DNA of 15,076 nt from an uncultured Bacilli bacterium. Its GTDB lineage: Bacteria; Bacillota_I; Bacilli_A; RFN20; CAG-826. Below the pieces are notes generated by a model, which searched no databases, had not been told where the DNA came from, and saw nothing but the letters and a program-made list of their open reading frames with translations. This document shows positions 1 through 5,103 of the stretch, piece by piece (within the stretch, counting starts at the first letter, position 1; each line of letters begins with the position of its first letter). The stretch covers positions 1-15,076 of the forward strand of contig CAKPAV010000008.1 of assembly GCA_934133115.1 (NCBI GenBank). The letters are read 5' to 3'. A program made the translations under genes and the position numbers.

Positions 1-170
1 GCACTACAATAATAAATTATTATTATATCTTGAATAAGTTAGTAGGCTTCACTTATAATAAAGACAACAAGACAAGTAACTACATATATAGACGAAATAT
101 ACAAGGTGATATAATCGGAATATATGATAGTTTAGGCAATGAGGTAGGAGGGTATGCTTATGATACCTGA
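1..170 (+). pseudogene. RHS protein C-terminal end, truncated (unit A)
   Basis: The frame is open from the left window edge (first full codon at 3) and ends at TGA 168-170, with TAA directly after. It encodes the RHS segment with LNKLVGFTYN, IQGDIIGIYDSLGNEVGG and YAYD seen in the two later units, but stops just before the NPFRYRGYYY core that they keep. Bases 2-164 match 867-1029 with about nine differences. The stretch may be the 3' end of a longer RHS gene upstream or another displaced tip; the window edge hides which. Homology breaks at 165, so loss of the tip by recombination or deletion is more likely than a point mutation. The RHS assignment is secure; calling it a broken gene is inference. 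Confidence 0.75.
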
Positions 171-405
171 TAAAATTACAACAGGGGAAGGATCTTTAGA
201 AGTTTATTTTATAAAAAACATTTTAAACAATTAGAATTGAATAAAGATGGATTATGTAAAACATGTGAAAAAATAAGATTAAATCATAAATTTTAAAAAT
301 AAAAAGAAATGTTTTAGTCGAGTTACTTAATTATGTAAATTAGTAACATATTAACATGAAAATGTAAACGTAAATTGGCAGAACAAATATAGTAATTAAT
401 AACAT
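171..405 (+). other. Non-homologous filler between RHS stub and membrane gene
   Basis: This stretch has no counterpart in the other two units and no convincing gene. After TGA TAA the RHS frame reopens at 174-296 and encodes a short Lys/Cys-containing peptide with CKTCEK and LNHKF, which could be the decayed end of another toxin tail. A different frame gives a 24-codon ATG reading frame at 160 (MIPDKITTGEG...). An imperfect inverted repeat (GTTACTTAATT at 322-332, AATTAGTAAC at 338-347) lacks a T-run. I see no promoter I would defend. Confidence 0.4.
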
Positions 406-453
406 TAGAGGCGTTACAAAATTTGTTGGAAATTATATAGGAGATTGGTTTTA
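406..453 (+). pseudogene. Remnant of RHS toxin tail (last 15 codons)
   Basis: These bases correspond to 1863-1910, the final codons of the unit B toxin, and encode RGVTKFVGNYIGDWF followed by TAG at 451-453, where unit B has TGG then TGA. The rest of the toxin tail is absent upstream. The remnant marks the left end of the 872-base direct repeat and shows that unit A once carried the same toxin as unit B. Confidence 0.75.
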
Positions 454-762
454 GTGAAAAAGGTGTTAAAAATTTTATTAACAATTGTATTTATAGTAGT
501 TTCAATCTTTTCAATTATTAAATTAATTAATAATTTTTTAGATAGTAGTTTATTATTTGTAGTTCTTGCATTTACTTCATTTGCTATGCACTTATTTGCA
601 TGGATTGCACCAAAAACATTTTTCAATTTATGTTGGAAAATAACTAATATTATGCCAGATAATTTTGATTATGATACAAGTTATAGCAAACTTGAAATAT
701 GTGATATTGGCTTATTGATTACATCAATTTTGTTATTAGGAATATCGTTTTTGCTTAAATAA
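454..762 (+). CDS. Small membrane protein, candidate immunity (unit A copy)
   Basis: A 102-residue protein with three predicted membrane segments: about residues 5-26, 32-54 and 84-101. A polar stretch (NIMPDNFDYDTSYSKLE) lies between the second and third. I chose GTG 454 rather than TTG 445 because the ribosome site (AGGAG, 439-443) is 10 bases before the GTG but one base before the TTG. It is a close paralogue of the gene at 1911-2219, with eight residue differences, and in that unit it directly follows a toxin tail. Position after an RHS tip suggests an immunity protein, here left without its toxin. It belongs to no family I recognise; the immunity role is inferred from context only. Confidence 0.7.
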   Translation: MKKVLKILLTIVFIVVSIFSIIKLINNFLDSSLLFVVLAFTSFAMHLFAWIAPKTFFNLCWKITNIMPDNFDYDTSYSKLEICDIGLLITSILLLGISFLLK

Positions 763-804
763 AATTCATTAACAAAATAATGCAAAATATCTTTTAATTA
801 TTAG

Positions 805-845
805 GCTTAGTCTTAAATAATATTTGTTTATGACTAAGCATTTTT
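805..845 (+). terminator. Intrinsic terminator after unit A membrane gene
   Basis: Stem GCTTAGTC (805-812) pairs with GACTAAGC (832-839), with an AT-rich loop and a T-run at 841-845. An identical copy lies at 2262-2302. It separates the membrane gene from the next RHS tip, so read-through transcription into the tip should be limited. Confidence 0.75.
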
Positions 846-894
846 AGGCATAAAAGGAAGATCCAACACTACAATAATAAATTATCATTATGTC

Positions 895-1914
895 TTGAAT
901 AAGTTAGTAGGCTTCACTTATAATAAAGGCGATAAGACAAGTAACTACATATATAGATTAAACCTACAAGGTGATATAATCGGAATATATGATAGTTTAG
1001 GCAATGAGGTAGGAGGGTATGCTTATGATGCTTATGGAAATTGTTACGTAAAATATAATGATAATAGTAGTGAAGAAGAAAAGAAGATACTCGATATAAA
1101 CCCATTTAGGTATAGAGGATATTATTATGATAATGAAACAGGATTATATTATTTAAATGCAAGATATTATGATCCAAGTATAGGAAGATTTATAAGTCCA
1201 GATGTTTTAACTATATTAGATGAAACAAAAGGACAAATTAATGGATTAAATCTTTATATGTATTGTAATAATAATCCAGTGAATTATTCGGATAGATTTG
1301 GACAAAGAACAAATTCAATTTGGAAAACTTTGCTAGGAGTAGTGATAGGAATTGGTTTATTTGTTGTAACAGCCGCAGCTGTGATTGGCTCTGGAGGGGT
1401 TTTACTTGTCCCGGTATTAGTTGGCGCTGGAGTCGGAGCTGGATTAAATCTTGTTGGGCAAGGCATTTCAAATTTATCCCAAGGCAAAGGCTTTTTTGAT
1501 AATATTAATTGGGGCAATGTTGCTCTTGGTGCGCTATCTGGTGCCGCATTTGCTACTGGAGTAGGTGGTTTATGGGGAGCAGTTGCTATCGGAGCTACAT
1601 CAAATGCTGGCATGTCAGCACTAGAAGGTAATAGTTGGGCAAATATTGGATTTAGTGCTTTAGTAGGAGGAGCCGCAGCATTTGCAGGATTTAAATTAGG
1701 AAAAATTGTATCTAATAAATTACTTAATATTAATACGAATTTAGGAATTTGTGATTATTTAAATATGGCAAGAGTAGATGGGGCTGGATTCTTTTCTAGA
1801 AGTGTAGTTGCATTAATGTCAAAACTTTATACAATGGGCCCTACAATTGTTACAGGTGTAGGTAGAGGCGTTACAAAATTTGTTGGAAATTATATAGGAG
1901 ATTGGTTTTGGTGA
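895..1914 (+). CDS. Orphan RHS tip with hydrophobic toxin tail (unit B)
   Basis: A 339-residue C-terminal RHS fragment without the long RHS barrel. Residues 1-68 are the last RHS-repeat region. Residues 69-136 are the RHS-associated core, with NPFRYRGYYYDNETGLYYLNARYYDPSIGRF-type residues and NNNP at 125-128. The tail is unit-specific: residues 146-270 are glycine/alanine-rich and strongly hydrophobic (several membrane-like segments), then about 65 residues end in RGVTKFVGNYIGDWFW. I do not recognise the toxin domain. TTG 895 is the only usual start codon; the frame is open back to 838 with no ATG or GTG, and a terminator lies just upstream. It may therefore be a silent cassette that works after recombination onto a full RHS gene. 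The stop overlaps the next gene (GTGA). Confidence 0.75.
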   Translation: MNKLVGFTYNKGDKTSNYIYRLNLQGDIIGIYDSLGNEVGGYAYDAYGNCYVKYNDNSSEEEKKILDINPFRYRGYYYDNETGLYYLNARYYDPSIGRFISPDVLTILDETKGQINGLNLYMYCNNNPVNYSDRFGQRTNSIWKTLLGVVIGIGLFVVTAAAVIGSGGVLLVPVLVGAGVGAGLNLVGQGISNLSQGKGFFDNINWGNVALGALSGAAFATGVGGLWGAVAIGATSNAGMSALEGNSWANIGFSALVGGAAAFAGFKLGKIVSNKLLNINTNLGICDYLNMARVDGAGFFSRSVVALMSKLYTMGPTIVTGVGRGVTKFVGNYIGDWFW

Positions 1915-2219
1915 AAAAGGTGTTGAAAATTTTATTAACAATTGTATTTATAGTAGTTTCAATCTTTTCAATTATTAAACTAGTTAATGATTTTTTAGAT
2001 AGTAGTTTATTATTTGTAATCCTTGCATTTGTTTCATTTGCTATGCACTTATTTGTATGGATTGCGCCAAAGACATTTTTCAATTTATGTTGGAAAATAA
2101 CTAATATTATGCCGGATAATTTTGATTATGATACAAGTTATAGCAAACTTGAAATATGTGATATTGGCTTATTGATTACATCAATTTTATTATTAGGAAT
2201 GTCGCTTTTATTTAAATAA
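1911..2219 (+). CDS. Small membrane protein, candidate immunity for unit B toxin
   Basis: A 102-residue protein with three membrane segments at about 5-26, 32-54 and 84-101, paralogous to the gene at 454-762. GTG 1911 is preferred over TTG 1902: the AGGAG at 1896-1900 is well spaced for GTG, and the GTGA overlap with the toxin stop (1912-1914) suggests translational coupling. The overlap with an RHS toxin tail is the usual position of a cognate immunity gene. Being a membrane protein next to a hydrophobic toxin tail, it could protect against a membrane-acting toxin. That is inference; the family is unknown to me. Confidence 0.72.
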   Translation: MKKVLKILLTIVFIVVSIFSIIKLVNDFLDSSLLFVILAFVSFAMHLFVWIAPKTFFNLCWKITNIMPDNFDYDTSYSKLEICDIGLLITSILLLGMSLLFK

Positions 2220-2261
2220 AATTCATTAACAAAATAATGCAAAATATCTTTTAATTATTAG

Positions 2262-2302
2262 GCTTAGTCTTAAATAATATTTGTTTATGACTAAGCATTT
2301 TT
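2262..2302 (+). terminator. Intrinsic terminator after unit B membrane gene
   Basis: Stem GCTTAGTC (2262-2269) with GACTAAGC (2289-2296), then T-run 2298-2302. It is the repeat copy of the hairpin at 805-845. Confidence 0.75.
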
Positions 2303-2351
2303 AGGCATAAAAGGAAGATCCAACACTACAATAATAAATTATCATTATGTC

Positions 2352-3416
2352 TTGAATAAGTTAGTAGGCTTCACTTATAATAAAGGCGATAAGACAAGTA
2401 ACTACATATATAGATTAAACCTACAAGGTGATATAATCGGAATATATGATAGTTTAGGCAATGAGGTAGGAGGGTATGCTTATGATGCTTATGGAAATTG
2501 TTACGTAAAATATAATGATAATAGTAGTGAAGAAGAAAAGAAGATACTCGATATAAACCCATTTAGGTATAGAGGATATTATTATGATAATGAAACAGGA
2601 TTATATTATTTAAATGCAAGATATTATGATCCAAGTATAGGAAGATTTATAAGTCCAGATGTTTTAACTATATTAGATGAAACAAAAGGACAAATTAATG
2701 GATTAAATCTTTATATGTATTGTAATAATAATCCTATTATGTATGTTGATCCGAGTGGATGTTTAGCATTCTTCATTATCACTGCAATTATTGGCGCTGT
2801 AATCGGATTTGGAACAGCTGCATATAATGATTATAAGGAAGATGGAGTTTGGTTTAATGGTAGTATTGGTAGCTATATAGGCTATACATTAGGAGGGGCT
2901 GCTATTGGAGCTATTGCTGGATTAGCAACATCATCATTGCTAGCAGGCAATTTCTTTGCTAGTTGTGGAAAAGTTTATCTCGGCTTACAAGGATTAGCGT
3001 GGGCATATACAATGGGCGGCCCTACAGCAGCAGGTTTATATATGGCTAATAATTTTTTTAACTCTATTAATGTCAATTCATCGTGGTTAGGCTATTGGCC
3101 TTCTAACGATGGATTTAGCGGCCCAACGCAATCAATAACATTACAACAAGGAACTGTAATTCAAAGAATTGGTGGGGCTGAGGGAAGATTTGTTTCACCA
3201 TATTACACTGACCCAATGAGTTTATCATTGCCATATCATCAAATGCCGAATATGTCAAACCCAACAATGTATATAGTCAAACAACCTATTACTGTAATAG
3301 TAGGCAAAGCAGCGCCGTGGTTTGGACAATATGGCGGTGGAACTCAATATATATTGCCACAAACAATTCAACAATTAATTAATTCTGGAATTCTATCTAT
3401 TTTAGGAGGAAAATAG
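2352..3416 (+). CDS. Orphan RHS tip with TNT-like toxin domain (unit C)
   Basis: A 354-residue RHS C-terminal fragment. Residues 1-128 are identical to unit B, including the RHS-associated core; DPSG at 133-136 completes it. Residues 139-157 and 172-198 are hydrophobic linker segments. Residues 263-352 resemble the tuberculosis necrotizing toxin (TNT) fold of NAD+ glycohydrolases: GTVIQRIGGAEGRFVSP at 267-283, then PITV and APWFGQYGGGTQYILP at 321-336, and a closing LINSGIL. The conserved Gln-containing GGGTQY is present (Q332). Where the family usually has a Tyr-His before its Tyr-x-Val strand, this protein has NPTMYIV (303-309), so the catalytic His may be missing. As in unit B, TTG 2352 is the only usual start and a terminator precedes it. 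The RHS call is secure; the TNT call is motif recognition from memory. Confidence 0.8.
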   Translation: MNKLVGFTYNKGDKTSNYIYRLNLQGDIIGIYDSLGNEVGGYAYDAYGNCYVKYNDNSSEEEKKILDINPFRYRGYYYDNETGLYYLNARYYDPSIGRFISPDVLTILDETKGQINGLNLYMYCNNNPIMYVDPSGCLAFFIITAIIGAVIGFGTAAYNDYKEDGVWFNGSIGSYIGYTLGGAAIGAIAGLATSSLLAGNFFASCGKVYLGLQGLAWAYTMGGPTAAGLYMANNFFNSINVNSSWLGYWPSNDGFSGPTQSITLQQGTVIQRIGGAEGRFVSPYYTDPMSLSLPYHQMPNMSNPTMYIVKQPITVIVGKAAPWFGQYGGGTQYILPQTIQQLINSGILSILGGK

Positions 3417-3419
3417 AAA

Positions 3420-3674
3420 ATGACTTATGATGAACTAAAGAAAATAGTTAATACAAACAGTGATATTCGTAAAAAAATTTACCTTTGTAACTTTTTTACT
3501 TGTAGAATAGAAAAAATTGAAAAAGCAAAAATTTCTTTAATTAAGAACATATTTGGTAAATATGTTGTAACTCTTTGGTTAGACTATGAATATGGTAAAT
3601 TTTCAGAGCGACAAACTTTTAACGATAAAGATTTAGCGGCTAATTACGCCTGGCAATTATTCACTCGTTTATAA
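3420..3674 (+). CDS. Candidate immunity protein for TNT-like toxin
   Basis: An 84-residue, mostly charged and probably cytoplasmic protein without signal peptide or membrane segment. ATG 3420 follows AGGAGG (3404-3409) at 10 bases, with the ribosome site lying inside the toxin's last codons. The gene starts three bases after the toxin stop, so the two should be cotranslated if transcribed. Visible features are an N-terminal helix-like stretch (TYDELKKIV), lysine-rich middle, and an aromatic VVTLWLDYEYG segment ahead of a short C-terminal helix. A soluble partner fits a toxin that destroys cytoplasmic NAD+, whereas unit B has a membrane partner. I do not recognise the family; the role is inferred from position. 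Confidence 0.7.
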   Translation: MTYDELKKIVNTNSDIRKKIYLCNFFTCRIEKIEKAKISLIKNIFGKYVVTLWLDYEYGKFSERQTFNDKDLAANYAWQLFTRL

Positions 3675-3700
3675 AAAAAGATAATTAATATAAATCTATA

Positions 3701-3740
3701 AGGGTGTTCAGATCTCTAGTAGTATTCGAACACTCTTTTT
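3701..3740 (+). terminator. Terminator after candidate TNT immunity gene
   Basis: Stem AGGGTGTTC (3701-3709) with GAACACTCT (3728-3736, one G-T pair) and T-run 3736-3740, 27 bases after the stop codon. Confidence 0.8.
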
Positions 3741-3800
3741 ATTAAACTTTTAAAAGTAATATTAATTTTGTAACTTAGCAAATATTCTTAACATTCTTAC

Positions 3801-3844
3801 GCCTAGTCTTGAACATATTGTAATTTAAGACTAGGCATTTTTTT
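3801..3844 (+). terminator. Second terminator, related to cassette hairpins
   Basis: Perfect 10-base stem GCCTAGTCTT (3801-3810) with AAGACTAGGC (3827-3836), then T-run 3838-3844. The stem resembles GCTTAGTC/GACTAAGC at 805 and 2262, so this probably is the ancestral end of the RHS array, with the unit C tail and its own terminator placed ahead of it. Confidence 0.82.
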
Positions 3845-3933
3845 GATATTTAAAAACAAAAGAATGTAATAGTTATAATAATCAATTAAGTTCAACTTCA
3901 GTAATTGATTAATTGTTATCATTTTTGTATAAT
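3843..3933 (+). promoter_or_regulatory. Candidate promoter region of flavoprotein operon
   Basis: Two possible -10 boxes are visible: TATAAT at 3874-3879 and TATAAT at 3928-3933. The second has TTGATT (3905-3910) 17 bases upstream, but its start site would fall on the ribosome site at 3938-3943. The first lacks a good -35 at normal spacing. TTGATA (3843-3848) with TGTAAT (3865-3870) is a third, weaker choice. The region overlaps the inverted repeat at 3879-3911. Confidence 0.45.
3879..3911. promoter_or_regulatory. Inverted repeat, possible operator
   Basis: TAATCAATTA (3879-3888) is the exact reverse complement of TAATTGATTA (3902-3911), 13 bases apart. Inside lies a smaller palindrome, AAGTT-C-AACTT (3888-3898). 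The right arm covers the possible -35 TTGATT. No T-run follows, so it is not a terminator; an operator or leader hairpin is possible. Confidence 0.4.
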
Positions 3934-3951
3934 TTTGTAGGAGATGAAAAT

Positions 3952-5103
3952 ATGCAAATTACTATTGTTGGTGCAGGTGCAAGCGGACTTGCTTTAGCTA
4001 TAAAATTAAAGCAAAATAATCCTAATATAGATGTTTTAATATTAGATAAAAATAACAAAGCTGGCCGCAAATTACTAGCTACTGGTAATGGTAGATGTAA
4101 TATTGGAAATAATCATATTGAAGAATGGACTTATAATGATACTAACTTAACCAATTTAATATTTAAAAAATATAATTTTAATTATCAAAATTCATTTTGG
4201 AATAATTTAGGAATAAAAACAAAAATGATTGGTGATTTGTGTTATCCTTATAGCGAATCATCAAAAGCTTTTGTTGATTTTTTATTTGAAAAATGCAATG
4301 AATTAGGCGTGGACTTTGCTTTTGAAGAAAATATTATAGACTATAAAATAGAAGGTAATAAAATTAGAATTATTACTAATAAACAAACTTTTACAAGTGA
4401 TAAATTAGTTTTTGCAACAGGTGGAAAAAGTTATCAGAAATTAGGCTCTGATGGAAGTGTTTTTGATATTTTAAAAAAACATAATTATGATATATGTGAC
4501 TTAAAGGCAGGCTTATGTCCGATTAATTGTAAAGAAAAAACAAAAGATATTTCTGGGCAACGCATTAAATCAATAGTAACTTTAAAAAGTAATAATGATA
4601 CAATACATAAAGAGCAAGGTGAAGTATTATTTAAGGATAATGGTTTATCAGGTATTGTAATATTTAACATTAGTTCTTTGATTGCTAGAAAAAACTTGCA
4701 AAATGTCACTGTTTCTTTAGACTTATTACCGGAATATTCGACTAAAACTTTATTTAATGAATTTAAAGAAAAGAAAGTAGACACATTCTTAAAAGCCTTT
4801 TTTGCATTACCTTTAATGAATTATATTAATAATCGACTCGGAAATAATAAAAGCTTAGAAAATGCAATTTATTTATGTAAAAATCTAGTTTTCACTTATA
4901 AAGCAAATTATGATTTTGATAATGCGCAAATTACTATTGGCGGTATTAATAATAATAATTTTACAAGCAACCTTGAATCAAAAACAGAAAAAAATATCTA
5001 TTTTGTTGGGGAAATTATTAATAATGATGGATTATGCGGAGGATTTAATTTAATGTGGGCTTTCGGTAGTGGATTTTATTTAGGAGATTTATTATGCAAG
5101 TAA
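3952..5103 (+). CDS. HI0933/BaiN-family FAD-dependent oxidoreductase
   Basis: A 383-residue flavoprotein of the HI0933 (YhiN/BaiN) family. The N-terminal Rossmann motif GAGASG is at residues 7-12, the family signature GRKLLATGNGRCN at 38-50, a second FAD-site motif FATGGKSY near 154-161, and the C-terminal signature GEIINNDGLCGGFNLMWAFGSG near 353-374. Full family length. I placed the start at ATG 3952, not at TTG 3913, because the GxGxxG strand must lie at the N-terminus and TAGGAGA (3938-3944) is correctly spaced. Cytoplasmic. Characterised relatives include BaiN, linked to bile-acid reduction, and proteins with NAD(P)H-dependent reductase activity; the substrate here is unknown. It overlaps the next flavoprotein gene by 10 bases, so the pair is an operon. 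Confidence 0.9.
   Translation: MQITIVGAGASGLALAIKLKQNNPNIDVLILDKNNKAGRKLLATGNGRCNIGNNHIEEWTYNDTNLTNLIFKKYNFNYQNSFWNNLGIKTKMIGDLCYPYSESSKAFVDFLFEKCNELGVDFAFEENIIDYKIEGNKIRIITNKQTFTSDKLVFATGGKSYQKLGSDGSVFDILKKHNYDICDLKAGLCPINCKEKTKDISGQRIKSIVTLKSNNDTIHKEQGEVLFKDNGLSGIVIFNISSLIARKNLQNVTVSLDLLPEYSTKTLFNEFKEKKVDTFLKAFFALPLMNYINNRLGNNKSLENAIYLCKNLVFTYKANYDFDNAQITIGGINNNNFTSNLESKTEKNIYFVGEIINNDGLCGGFNLMWAFGSGFYLGDLLCK

Larger units (their letters stand above)
406..1277 (+). repeat. 872-base direct repeat, copy 1
   Basis: Matches 1863-2734 with a constant offset of 1457 bases. It covers the toxin-tail remnant, the small membrane protein gene, its terminator, the RHS lead-in and the whole shared RHS core, ending at the second base of the NNNP proline codon pair where the toxin tails diverge. 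From 755 to 1277 I find no mismatch with copy 2; the membrane gene part has scattered differences. Confidence 0.93.
1863..2734 (+). repeat. 872-base direct repeat, copy 2
   Basis: Second copy of 406-1277 at an offset of 1457. The left limit lies inside the toxin tail of unit B. The right limit is codon 128 of the unit C RHS frame (CCT here, CCA in unit B). The stretch 2212-2734 appears identical to 755-1277, including intergenic sequence and synonymous sites, which points to a recent duplication or gene conversion. Confidence 0.93.

Noticed and set aside
168..170. TGA read as tryptophan (genetic code 4), which might have extended the RHS stub
   Set aside because: TAA follows at once, other genes end in TGA at sensible positions, and tryptophans in long genes are all TGG.
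414..626. Reverse-strand open frame of 70 codons, with a near-identical one at 1871-2083
   Set aside because: It lies fully inside the membrane protein gene and toxin tail, has no ribosome site, and is duplicated only because the underlying sequence is duplicated.
1238..1613. Two overlapping reverse-strand open frames against the RHS tail of unit B
   Set aside because: Low-complexity Pro/Ala- or Gln/Leu-rich translations, the expected shadow of the Gly/Ala-rich toxin tail.
406..2734. Direct repeats considered as a CRISPR array or composite transposon
   Set aside because: Repeats are 872 bases long and contain genes; there are no short spaced repeats, no transposase and no terminal inverted repeats.
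3913..3951. Upstream TTG start for the first flavoprotein
   Set aside because: It would add 13 residues before the GAGASG strand and put the ribosome site inside the coding region; ATG 3952 fits better.
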